A stretch of DNA of 64,000 bases from the NCBI RefSeq assembly GCF_029227915.1, contig NC_079881.1, forward strand, positions 19,317,501 through 19,381,500, written 5' to 3'. A model generated the notes under the pieces. It saw only the letters and a list, made by a program, of their open reading frames with translations. It was not told the DNA's origin and made no database searches. Both the position numbers and the translations under genes were made by a program. Shown piece by piece: positions 44,556 through 55,044 of this stretch (its first letter is position 1; every line of letters starts with the position of its first letter). The DNA is from Hydractinia symbiolongicarpus (taxonomy: Eukaryota > Cnidaria > Hydrozoa > Anthoathecata > Hydractiniidae).

Positions 44556-45513
44556 ACAAGTTTAAGTGTGTGCTTTAATTTTTCTCAAAATTCCATCAGC
44601 GCGAACGAAAGTAAATTTTATATTACTCTAGACTGGTAGTATAATTAAACTGTGCTATCACTACACCCACGAAAACATCACCCGCCATTTTTGGCTCAGT
44701 GGATCCAAAATAAACTATACTGCCGTCACTACTACACCAACAGGAAAACATCATCCGCAGCTAGCTAATACAGTCAGAAAGTCAGTTTTTGGACACTGTG
44801 TATAGTGTGATCTCAGTGGTAATTTTACTTAAATATATATATACCCACAAATTAAAACACCTCCCTAGCTAGCCCAATAAATTTTTTAAATTCATGTGAA
44901 TTTAAACTAACAATGTCAAAAAAGTCTGTTTTTTACATTTTACTATTGAGGTGGTCTTCTGCATTTAAAATTACACCAGTCGACATCCCTTTCCATACTG
45001 CTGGCGCAGCAAGTACGCTATTTAGTTTGCACTCAACTCACGAACAAAATTGTAAACAAACAAATATACAATTAAATAACTCACTGTGTCTTGTGTATAG
45101 TTATGTCTGGTTTCTATCTCTCTTTCTTTGTGTTTGATGACTTCAAAAATTGTCGCCGATAGATTATCTCGTGCAAGATAAAACTTGTAACGGGGGTTAT
45201 ATTGTTTCAGCTAAAACAAAGAATTCAAACAAGAATAGCTTTTTAACTTTAAATTAAAGTTAGCCAATAAAAATAAATAATTTTCCCAAATATTTTAGTA
45301 TTGTTTTATTGCATGAGTTAATTAACTAAAGCAACCTTATTATAAGTAATAAAAAACGTTACCCCCATTACGAAATTATAGTGAAAACGTCAGTAAAGAG
45401 AAACCAGTCTTTTTTTTATCTTTTTGTAGTCTTATACAAGCGTGAAATAAAAATGCGGGGAAAAGACGTCTTCAAGACGTATTTATAATGCTGAAGAAAC
45501 GCGCGCTTTTTAT
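44556..45513. other. non-coding, with two CACTACACC-type motifs
   Basis: CACTACACCCACGAAAACAT (from 44661) and a similar CACTACACCAACAGGAAAAC (from 44732) lie 71 bp apart in the same direction. CACTA ends look like this, but the orientation is wrong for the transposase to the left. No gene. Confidence 0.35.
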
Positions 45514-45956
45514 GGCAGGGGGTTTGATCACACATGATCTTGTCTTTGGAGAGTATGGGCTCCACTTATTACCTGAGTTAAAAACAAAGAATAGCACAGT
45601 TGAACAGAAAGTGGAAAGTGGATAGGGATGTCTAGTTTCTGCTGGTGACCGTCCGCGGACCTCTTCGAGGTGACCCAGCTAGACATCCAGGGTACTTAGG
45701 TTCAGAAATATGGGTCGAAACGTACCTGCCCTTAGTTAAAGTTCTGTTCATCTTTTCAAATGTGTTGTGTCCTTTATATTTTTTTATATTTTTTTTTAAT
45801 TAATTCCTTGTAAAAAGGGAGAATTGTGCTTTTAGAGGCATTTTCTCTAGAGGAGTACAACCTCTAGCTTATTTCCAAAGACCTAACAGGTTGAGTTCAT
45901 CATTGCGTGGCTTGCCACCTCTTTGTAAATTATTTTCCTTCTATCCATATTCACAA
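45514..45956 (+). mobile_element. USP2-type 3' end, solo remnant
   Basis: Plus-strand 3' region only: the module with GGAG/CTCC (near 45550-45575), the long stem block (arms 45626-45635 and 45679-45688), the pyrimidine/A-rich part, a ctctagaggagtacaacctc block, and the terminal hairpin GTGG-CTTG-CCAC (45907-45918) about 35 nt before the end. The 5' truncation removed all coding sequence. It is the best preserved USP2 3' end in the window. Confidence 0.75.
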
Positions 45957-46260
45957 ATAGAATCAACTGACAAGGCTTCATTGAGTAGTCACTGCTCTTT
46001 TTTATTACGACATTCTCCAGTTAAATTCCTTCTATCCTAGCAGCAATTTTAACCATTGTGCGATGGAAAATCTCAACAACACTTTATGCCTCTTCCCTTT
46101 CGTCCTATTTCAGGACTTGTAAAAGTGATGCAAAGAAAGTTTAATGCGCAGATTTTACCCACAAAAATAAACATTGCGTAATAGCTTGAAAGATCATGGA
46201 CACCATTAAAGTTATTAATATTTTTACATTTTACTTCAGAAGGTGAAAACAACAGTAAAA
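45957..46260 (-). pseudogene. uncharacterised coding fragment, paralogue of 52856-53200
   Basis: The minus strand carries, in shifted frames, the same segment as 52856-53200: an AMFIFVGK-like start, a basic stretch, a segment matching ISHRTM, and an end matching SMKPCQL. The sequence is more decayed here. Two copies in one window suggest a repeated gene or element; the family is unknown. Confidence 0.4.
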
Positions 46261-46553
46261 GCAAACGTGGTAACCGTAAAAACTTTTCCTTTTCAGAAAA
46301 TAAAGAAACTAAAACTATATTCACATGTAAAAGATATCAATCATAGAGTGCGCTTGAGAGCGCTTGATGAAAACATACGAATAAAATCAGTAGATCTCCA
46401 ACTTAGTTCTACTCAAGTTTAACAACGGAGAATTATAATAGAATATCCTCCCTAAAAAATTAAAACAATGACATAACAAAAAAGACAGTCCACCTAAGAA
46501 TTAAGTTGACATAATCTTTTACCTAATTATTGTAACATTCATATATAACAGGC

Positions 46554-47110
46554 TTAGATAACAAGAATACAACAGAAGACTGCAGTCAAAAAGTACCATA
46601 ATATATATCTGGGATGGTTTATAACCCTTTTGTTAACACGCTGATTGAAAATAACAGTTATGTTAGCAACATTTATAATTTGCGCACGTAATTGTGAATT
46701 ATTGGTTACCAATGTAATTTGACCAACCAAATCTTGCAACTGCTTGATATCTACTTTGTAAAATCGATCCTCCAAAATCTCCCCTTGAGCAATAGATGGG
46801 CTGAAGCTTTTTAGATTTTGTTGTAGTATTGCAATGCTGACAGTGAATGCCACTACTGGATCTCAGCTTTGTTAATTTTCCACATTTAAAACAACGGTAC
46901 CCAAAATTTATTAAAGTAATAGAGTTAATCTCTGGTACAAGTCCTTCTTCTGATCTGACCTCTATCTCTAGAGATATTTCATCACATAAGATATGACATT
47001 CGGTATCCGAACATGTTTAAAGAAGACTTTTACCATTAAACTCGTGCACAAGGTTGTTCACAAAAGTTAGTATACTACCCGAATCATTGACTAAGAGGCA
47101 TTTATTTCGT
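46554..47110 (-). pseudogene. zinc-ribbon-like ORF fragment
   Basis: Around 46950-46850 the minus strand encodes YRCFKCGKLTKL and GIHCQHCNTTT, two CxxC pairs of a zinc ribbon, followed after a frame change by the block 46853-46554 (LQDLVGQITLVTNNSQLRAQ, FNQRVNKRVI). OB-fold proteins of the RPA/Helitron kind have such ribbons, but this is a guess. It is frameshifted. Confidence 0.3.
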
Positions 47111-48189
47111 GTTGTGGAACATCTTCAGCTCATTTTTAAACATGATTTCGCTTAAAAAGATAATGACAAGCTCATTTGATATGGCATTTTCTTAGCAAAT
47201 GCGCATGTTTTGAAGGAATTAATTTGCTAAATAAATTGTACCTATATTTTTTTATTTCGTCAATATAAATCATTTTCTTATGGCCCTTAAAATGCCTAAA
47301 TTTTGTCACTCAGGAAGTATAGCTATTACAAAACTTTTTTGTGCTTATTCCTCTACATTGGTCTAAAAGCACCCATCACAATTTTCACGCCAATAATCAT
47401 CTTTCTACTTGAGTTATTTCATTTTTGGTAGTCCCGACTTGTGAGTAAAATCTTATTTCATAGAAAAGAAAATAGCAAACAAAATGGTAGAAAAACATTC
47501 ATTCAGTAGTGATGCATCCCATGTTTCACGCCAGGTCTCGTCTAGTCTATATTATAACGTTTGCTGTTGGTTGGTCTATGAGGCAAAGATCGCTGCCAGT
47601 AGCAAAAGCCGAATTTATTATTATTATTATATAGCGTATGAAATTATAATGGTCCGTGATTCTATGTGCGATTATCTTACCCGCTAAACACATTAAATAC
47701 TTTACATGTTCCTATTTTTTTAAAAAGAACTATTTTTAAGGAAATTGGTGTTCTTTAACAACTTATTAAAACATTGTTGTAGAAGTGGAATGTATTGTTC
47801 TATTGTTACTCACAAGACAAGAACGTGTCGTTCACATAGGAAATTTGATGGAATTTATGTGACGGTATATATCGTTCCACTCTGTTTGTTCCGTTGAATT
47901 CTTTTATATATCATAACGATAATATATGCAAAATGTTTATCTTGAGGAATAGTTATTCAATTATGAATACTCTGCAGTCTAATTTATATTGTGCCACTTG
48001 AAAATAATTCCGTTTTCGCTGCTACCTTAACTGTGCTATAGAGAGCGTCCTTCATTATAAAAAGGAATTGTTTTAATGAGAAGTTTCTCAAATAGTAAAT
48101 AGGATTCTTTTTTTATCCTAATTTCTATGCTTTGTTAAAAACTAATATTGTTATAAACTTTCTATAAATTTTGTTTCTAGAGAGCTTTA
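47111..48189. other. no feature seen
   Basis: AT-rich sequence with a short (TTA)n patch near 47618-47632. No gene or repeat family recognised. Confidence 0.4.
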
Positions 48190-48472
48190 AAGAAATCGGA
48201 ATGACAAAACGAGTCTTGCAAAAGCCTGCATGGAAAGAGGCAATATTCGGTCTCTTATCGAAATAATAAAATCATCCATGACGGTTATAGACATGTTTCC
48301 TACACCCCCTTCTACTCCCATACGACTCGCTGTCACAATCAGCCACAGGACAACAAAAGCGCTTATCTTTATCAGGCATTAACTTAAGCCTTTTCTTGAG
48401 GCTCCCAACAAACTACTTCCCCACTTCAGTACGAGAAATTGCATAAAAAATCCACAAAGAAATCGCGCCTCT

Positions 48473-49920
48473 ATGTTTTCAATGCCGTCTTTTGCTAAAA
48501 CATGTAATTTGGCAGTTGCATTTACGACATGGTTAAAAAGTTCAGGTGGTGGTGGTAGAGATCATTCTCAGGCCGATCAAATAACTTGTAAAGTTTTAAA
48601 GTATCCCAAATTTTGCTGCGAGGATTCTCCTTTGGTATTGGAAGTACCATTCCCTGTTATCGACTACTGTGTTGGCTCTATTAATATGCTTTCTGATTTC
48701 GTAGATTTTTTGAGAGACCAATGGAAGGTTGGCTTCTCAGGAATAATCGGCTACATGAATCCTATTAGGCACATGCTTCATTACAGAAGGAGCACAGGTA
48801 CGACTAAAAAAATTTTGTCAGCATTTGTTGCTGCAGAGATTTAAAAAAAGAAAGCTGAATGGAAGTGTATCTTAAGTTTTAAATATCTAAACAGTATAGA
48901 CTGTTGGGCGACACTATATGATTTACAAAAGGTGATACCATAGCATAGTGACAAATATAATCAAATTGTGTTAAATGCTAAAAACGCAAGTGCATGTGTC
49001 GAAGCACACGATTTATCATTTTCGACTTCCTTTATAGTAGCTGTATTGTTTTTGATAGTGAAGGCTTCAAGACTCATGGCGTATCAAACTCTTACAGTAA
49101 CAATGATAAAAGGCGTGAAAGAGGATGGTTTTATAGATCAGAATGTCTTTAAAACTGCAGAGAAATACGGATTTGACACTCTATTTTTAAAAGTTATTGG
49201 TTTTGGCGAACGTTGTCAATGAATGTGGCTGGTGTCTTGCAGGAGGCAGGGGATGCTTACTCAAGGGCCCGCACCAGATCCCAAGCATGAGTGAATTTCA
49301 CCAATCCTCGTGTTTCCCCATTCATAGGTGTTTGTTTCAGTACAGTCTAAATCTATTAACTTTCCAATTACCCTGTAAAAGGGAGAATGCAGAAGTTCTC
49401 CAGCAGCTTCTTATTCTTTGGAGAGAAACCTCCTTTTTTTGACTAAACTTTCCGTCTTAAAAGACTAGTTTTATCTGCATTGCGATGTAGTTACTCCTAT
49501 TCTCTATAGATGTACTCACACTAATAAACGAATGCATTTACAATTTACGACGAAGATTGAACCCCACCAACGATTATCTACTAGTGTGTCGAAATGGTAA
49601 GCAGTTGACGCGTATTTCGGACTTATTCGGTAGAATTGTTCATCAAGTAATTGGTAAGTATGTAAATCCTACACGATATAGGCAAATCATCGAAACCAAA
49701 AGTGTTGCACACTTAGAAACAAAAGAACAAGCAATTCTTTCTTAAGATCAAAAACACACGTCGCAGTTTTAGTGCCATGGAGGACAAGTTTATACAAGCT
49801 GGGCTACAAAAATATGGCAATGCAAAATGGACTTCCATTCTCGCAGATCCTAACTACTCCTTTCATTGTAGCTGTAAAGCTAGTACATTGGCGGTTAGAG
49901 CGAAGACAAAAAAATTTATA
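48473..49920 (+). pseudogene. tyrosine-recombinase-like protein with C-terminal SANT/Myb domain (Crypton-like?)
   Basis: Plus-strand blocks in order: 48473-48844 (ADQITCKVLKYPKFCCEDS, WKVGFSGIIGYMNPIRHML), 48968-49190 (FSTSFIVAVLFLIVKASRL, KYGFDTL), then, after a 350-bp insertion of repeat R1, 49545-49745 (LLVCRNGKQLTRISDLFGRI, NPTRYRQIIETKSV). The NPTRYRQ block and the following DQKHTS resemble box II of tyrosine recombinases (R..H). Finally 49777-49920 (ATG 49777) encodes FIQAGLQKYGNAKWTSIL and ASTLAVRAKTKKF, a SANT/Myb-like fold. Cryptons combine a tyrosine recombinase with a DNA-binding domain, which fits. There are stops at 48842, near 48960 and at 49743. Confidence 0.45.
49190..49545 (+). 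repeat. dispersed repeat R1, copy 2
   Basis: Interrupts the recombinase-like gene between KYGFDTL and the LLVCRNG block; matches 15005-15345 in inverse orientation. See copy 1. Confidence 0.6.
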
Positions 49921-49984
49921 TAAGTTTAAATTGTATTTATAATAAAAAGAACTTTGTAAATTTACAAAGACTTTTTGAAAACCA

Positions 49985-50035
49985 GAATGTTCAAGTGGTG
50001 GCTTGCCACCTCTTTGTAAATTATTTTCTTTTAAC
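49985..50035 (+). repeat. USP2-type terminal ~50 bp
   Basis: ggtggcttgccacctctttg and the following taaattattttc are identical to the last bases of 45514-45956, with the hairpin at 49998-50009. Either an extreme 5' truncation or a shared terminal motif. Confidence 0.6.
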
Positions 50036-50449
50036 TTTGTTACAGTCAAAACTGGCGTACACATAAGGCTTTTTTTCTCTTACGATTTGGCCAATAGTCT
50101 GGTGTATTAAGTACCCTCGTGTGTGAAGGCAGTTCGCGAAAACTTGGTTCTCCCTTCAAAGCTGCTATCGGTATAGTTAGGAAAACTTCATTATCTGATA
50201 GGCAAACGATATTTTTTCCACGGAAATTGCCAGTGTTGAACAGGAATGTGACAACGGTAAAACCTCCTTAGATTCTGAGCATTCGTTGTTCGAAACGTTT
50301 ACCACAACTGCCTGTTCATTCACCATTTTAACGTACACATAAGCGTCCACACAATTTAAGTGAAACCCACACGCTGTAAACCTTTAAGTATGGAAATAAT
50401 GGCGCAAATGTGACATCCCCATTCCTATTTAAAATGGCTAGAGTGATTC
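50036..50449. other. no feature seen
   Basis: Short frames only, no domain recognised. Confidence 0.35.
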
Positions 50450-50518
50450 TTGTGACGCCTTGTAACGCATGGACATGCTGATTGTAACACCTTGCAACAC
50501 GTTGTAACGCTTTGTAAC
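50450..50518 (+). repeat. left iteron array, TTGYAAC at 10-bp pitch
   Basis: TTGTGAC at 50450, then TTGTAAC at 50460, 50482, 50502 and 50512, and TTGCAAC at 50492. Four consecutive units are spaced exactly 10 bp. Between 50460 and 50482 lies GCATGGACATGC, a 5-bp-arm inverted repeat. The array is inverted relative to the one at 52211-52247. Confidence 0.8.
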
Positions 50519-50698
50519 CTATTTCTGTAGAGAAAACCGCTTTTCAAATGTCACTTTAGAAAAGGAGTATGTGGTGGGATATGAGGGAAAGAAAAGGCAA
50601 AAAAGTTTATTTTTAATTGTCTTTTTCGTACGAACTTATGCAGATAATATCACAATCGAGCGAAGTCGTTGAATTATCTGCGGAAAATAGCTCTAATT

Positions 50699-52200
50699 TT
50701 ACTGGAGAAATTTCAGGAACACATACATCATCTGACACGAGGTCGATAAAAGCAGTACTGTTATTTGCTGGACAAAACGGCATATATTCCTGCTTAACAG
50801 TGGAAACAAGTTTTGTCGGCTGGGCATTGATTTCATGTTCTTCTTCCCTATGACCTTCCTCCTTTTCGTTTGTTTCTGTTCTTCTTCCTCGTTTTCTTTG
50901 CTGTCATGGCTACTATCTTCTCCTTCGTCTTCGTCTTGCTCAATTAGTTGTCCCCAATCGAGGTAGAGCTCCTTGATTTCTTTCGTCGGGAAGCAATCGC
51001 GGCAGGAGTTTGCATCAAGCAACCACGTGTCGTAGAACGTGTCACTACCCTGCCAGTTGATCCTTTTTCCGGCGTTTGAATGCTACCAAGGTCTCATCGT
51101 AATTAATTAAGGGGCAGATTTCCTTCCATGCCCCAGCGGCTATCTCGTACATTTTGCGCATATATTCAGCACTGTCTAACTTGTTTTCTATGTTAAACAG
51201 TTCGTGATCCAAGGTAAGCGCATGGTACAAAATGCCATTCCTATCGTCTGCCGCAATAATGGCATAGTCGATAGCCTCTTGCGGAACTGCATTCTTAATC
51301 TGAACTCGTGTGCTTAGACCACTGCTAGATGCTTCCAAAGTTTGATCTTCGTCCAAGAAGACCGAGGGATTGCAATCAGCGTCGTTGTACACAGCGCCTA
51401 CTTGATTTTTCTTCGCAAAATTGGTTTGGCTGATGAAAAGCGAGATGTCTTTCAACTGGTTGGCAACGTACACAAATATTTCCATGCAGTGCATTCTCAT
51501 CTTCTCTACGGGTAAGAAGTCACTACTTATTTTTATGCATATTGATTTACACCATTGTAATCATTTATTCTCATGAGGTACTTACTTGTTATGCTATTGT
51601 CCTTCACTCAAAGTGTCTTAGTTTCAAAAACTTATAGACGACGCAGGATAGCCTCGCCATCTACACCATTTCCGAAGTCCGGCATTATGTTAGTTGTTAT
51701 AAAAAAACCTGAATTCTATTGGAAACAGGCCAGTTTTTTGTGTTTTTGCAGATCATAACCAAGCCACCTAGAAGAGAAAATGGTATCCCATCTGCAAATT
51801 GCCGCATTTTATTCGAAGTAAATGTTCATGTACTGCGTCGACATCGACTTACCTTGCAATATTCTTTTTGCATCTTCACAACATAGACTGTCGCTGGTCC
51901 ATTCATCCATAAATACCACTTGTGTATTTTTATTTATCAGGTGGCCTTAATATCGACTATCCCGAACCACGCCAGCAATGTACATTTCGGGAATAATCCC
52001 TAAATGGACAAATGTATGTCAGTAAGTGCCGTCTAAAAGTCAGACGTTTTCACGAACTTTATTTAATTACCTTGAAATTGAGCAAACCAACTAGTCTTTC
52101 CACTATCGGGAGGACCTACCAGCAACAATTTCTTAATTTTTTGATAGAAGCACAACCGCACATTTCTATCTGGGAAGCTATTTTTGATGGAGTTCAGTGC
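50699..52200 (-). pseudogene. SF3-helicase (NS1/Rep-type) relic with introns
   Basis: Read on minus from about 52200. A Walker A motif GPPDSGKTS lies near 52100-52130. Walker B follows near 51900-51925 (FMDEW), and motif C near 51660-51700 (ITTN followed by PDFG). The order and spacing are those of superfamily 3 helicases, the replicative motors of small DNA viruses and Rep-bearing elements. GT-AG junctions appear between Walker A and B and between B and C. The C-terminal region is 51500-51045 (contains LFNIENKLDSAEYMRKMYEI) and a very acidic tail, 51022-50699. Several stops are present, and no N-terminal nuclease domain is recognised. It may be a captured small DNA-virus gene or a transposon gene; the lineage is not decided. 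Confidence 0.6.
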
Positions 52201-52210
52201 GCACTCCTTC

Positions 52211-52247
52211 GTTGCAACAAGTTACAATACGTTACAACACGTTACAA
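52211..52247 (-). repeat. right iteron array, GTTRCAA at 10-bp pitch
   Basis: GTTGCAA at 52211 and GTTACAA at 52221, 52231 and 52241, exactly 10 bp apart: the reverse complement of the left array. The palindrome AGTGCGCACT lies just outside the helicase coding part at 52196-52205. Confidence 0.8.
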
Positions 52248-52289
52248 CTACCACCTTGATATGTTCAACGCGTTAAAAGAAAATTGAAA

Positions 52290-52855
52290 AAAAATTACCT
52301 CCTTTAAATGGCTTTGGTTCGGGATTTTTCCCCTCACGATGAAGGTACCGTACGAATGCTCGGGGAGATCCCTTCAAATTTGACTTGACTTTGAAGCATT
52401 TTTTGGTGATGTTATAACAAACTCCATTTGACAATCATTTAATGTAATTGTAATTCAGAGTTATTTGATCAATTATTTGACACTCGCCGTCTGACAGCAA
52501 AAATACCAACTCTCGTAAATTTGGCGTAAAATTGGCGATTGCCTTGTTTTTCAACGAGCGATAGAGACAGTTTTTCACCGAACAACAGTAAACGTATGTG
52601 TATCTGCTTTCTCCTATTTTTTTTATATACACCTCCATTGCACAGTCCAAAGCTATTCCTCTTCATCATCCTTTGAACTATATCCACAGATTTTGAAAGT
52701 TTGTTAGTTGGCTTAACTGGAATAGTTACGTGCCTATGCGTATAACAATATAAAAACGTGTTTTAACTTCTACAAAAAACTTAGTCGTATTATTGGAGAA
52801 GGTAAGTAAATTTGTTCGTGGCAACTTACCTTTCGATTTATCAATTACTTTTAAA
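52290..52855. other. unassigned stretch
   Basis: Overlapping minus-strand frames at 52435-52690 (for example NFTPNLRELVFLLSDGEC) have no recognised domain. They may be upstream exons of the helicase relic. A 7-bp inverted repeat (GGTAAGT/ACTTACC) lies at 52801-52830. Confidence 0.3.
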
Positions 52856-53200
52856 TCAAGATGTAAATCTGATTTCGGATAAACCACGAATTACATCTTG
52901 ATTTACCTCTTTATCAATATTTTTTGTTAGAATTAGCTGACAGGGTTTCATCGAGTACTGTTCGCTTTCCATAACAGCAGCGTGGCCAAGTGGAACACCT
53001 TCAGCCCTAGCTGCACTCCTAATCATTGTGCGATGGGATATCTCAACTATCCGTTTTGGTTCTTCCCTATTGTGGTCTTTCAAGACTTGTATAACGATCC
53101 TGAGGATGCTTGCAATGCAGTGGTTTTGCCTACAAATATCAAATGTGGCGTAAAAGATTCGAAGAACATTGACAGTATTTCAAGTACTAAAAGGTTCAAG
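52856..53200 (-). pseudogene. uncharacterised coding fragment, paralogue of 45957-46260
   Basis: Minus-strand frame with KRIVEISHRTMIRSAARAEG and YSMKPCQLILTKNID, preceded by HLIFVGK. The reading frame 53083-52856 is open. The same segment recurs, more decayed, at 45957-46260. At its 3' side (52852-52905) a 15-bp perfect inverted repeat with a 24-nt loop is centred on the coding end. Family unknown. Confidence 0.4.
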
Positions 53201-53702
53201 TATTTACCTCTTGTCTATATAGCATTGCACGAAAACTTAATACAGAAGATAATGGTTTCACAAAGTGCGAGCCATAAGTTGCCATCATTCTGATAACATC
53301 AGCAATTTTATCATATAGAATTTCTTAAGACTTCAGTTCTACAATCAACCTAAGTATTGTAAAAACTTAACCAATTCTTCTGGTTTTAGGGTGTTGTTAT
53401 TATTAGCCCATTGCCTAACGTCATCATTGCATGTCATTTTATTCTCATTTTTGTATATTTTAGTGGTTATATTTTCAATATATTTAGTTTAAGAACTTGT
53501 GTAAAGTATTTCCAATTATCCTTGCCATTTTAATGCTCCTTTGAGGTTGGAATGTTATTTGTAGTGGATGTTCGTGGTATCTTCCTTGCTTTTCTTGAAA
53601 TGCTTGGAAAAATATCCACCATTTCCTTTGCAACCAAATTTTGTGCCAGCGTTTCTTATTCTTAAAACTAAATGCACTTTAAAACGGCAGATGTCAAACT
53701 AT
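53201..53702. other. no feature seen
   Basis: No domain or repeat family recognised. Confidence 0.35.
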
Positions 53703-53993
53703 TTACAGCATGTGATATTTGATCAGTGATGCACCACCAACCGAATAAGTTTCCGTTGTTGGATTTAATACATCCCTGAGATGGTCGACATAGTAATTCA
53801 AACAGCTAAAAACATTTTTAGAGTACAATTTTAACATAAATCCTAAAAGGCTTGTACCGTCAATCAGCAAAAATAATAAAACTGGATAATTCGGATCGGT
53901 GTGAGCTTTCTGTACATTCGTTATTCTTAGTGTAATTATATTTGATGCCCCAAGCCCGTTCACCCTTGAAAGTAAGTAAGTCTTATATTTCAC
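53703..53993 (-). pseudogene. uncharacterised ORF fragment
   Basis: Open minus frame of 96 codons with GASNIITLRITNVQKAHTD and TETYSVGGASLIKYHML. Even composition suggests real coding sequence. No function recognised. Confidence 0.35.
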
Positions 53994-54229
53994 CTACACA
54001 ACAAGCTTTGTACATCTGTGTTGAAAATACTATGTAAACATATTTAAATATACCTTTTACAATATGTCTAGTTAAGTTACTTTCTTTTTTCTAGATATTA
54101 CATGCATAAATATCAGTACAAGGTATAATTAATTGTTTTGTAGGAAGGAAGGCTATGAAAATTTGACATAATTTAGACACTTCTTATGCAGTGGTTGGTG
54201 AAAAGAATATTGATGTTGAACTAGAATTA

Positions 54230-54960
54230 TTCAAATAATATTTATAAGATATAGTCGTGTTAACAATCTTGGATTTAATTTTACTGGCTATGGAACCAAA
54301 GTAAAGAGGTTCGCGAGGTCTGAGAGTTCGGACACTATTTCCCCATCTTTTAGTAGTGACTTAAGTTCATTATCTTGACTAGATTTGATATTAATTAAGA
54401 ACTTGATAACTGCCCAGAATTTTTTTAAGTTGTGTTTGTGCTCAGTAAAAAAGTTTTTAAAATAATCTCTTTACTATTACGGAGTAGTTTATTTAAAGTG
54501 TTCCTATAACTTTTTAACTTTTCATGAATTTCTTTTTTCTGGTCAGGTTTTTTCCTTTACATATTTAACATAGAGTTTGTTTTTTCTATTTATTGAAACT
54601 AGTAATCCATGGTAACCCAATTTTACGTCTTATCCGTTTTGGGTTTTTTTAACTAAGGAAGCATGTTTGTCAATTAGTTGATTTACGTGCTTTATTAGTA
54701 GCGATGTACATAGTTCCCGATCAGAGCTGTTGAGACAAATGCGATGGTCCCTATTTTTTGAAGCAATTTCCAGTTGAAAATTTTGCCTATCAAAATTTTT
54801 AAAATTTCTTGTGTATTTCACTTTGCATGGAGTATGGGACATTTTATCTAGGTTAAAAAGACTTAACTGAGCAAGATGGGCTGATATCGACAGCATTAGA
54901 TTTCCAGAAGTTAGAGGCGTTTGTATTAGATTGGTAGAAATATTATCAAAGTGTTTTTGA
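54230..54960 (-). mobile_element. LINE fragment: end of endonuclease to pre-RT linker (LINE F)
   Basis: Minus-strand frames give the end of an APE endonuclease (LMLSISAHLAQLSLFNL), the linker (RNFKNFDRQNFQLEI, LLIKHVNQLIDKHASLVK), then shifted NLKKFWAVIKFLINIKSS and LANLFT near 54290. This is the stretch between endonuclease and RT in APE-type LINEs, similar in style to LINE A. Both ends are truncated. Confidence 0.6.
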
Positions 54961-55044
54961 ATGTGATGTAAGTCTTGTTAGTCTAAATATTGTTGGTGTT
55001 ACCCCATAAGATGTGACCAGACCACAAATAGCATTGCTAACATC

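Noticed and set aside
44661-44760. CACTA transposon terminus (CACTACACC motifs)
   Set aside because: Two motifs in the same orientation, pointing away from the transposase relic; no matching inverse end found.
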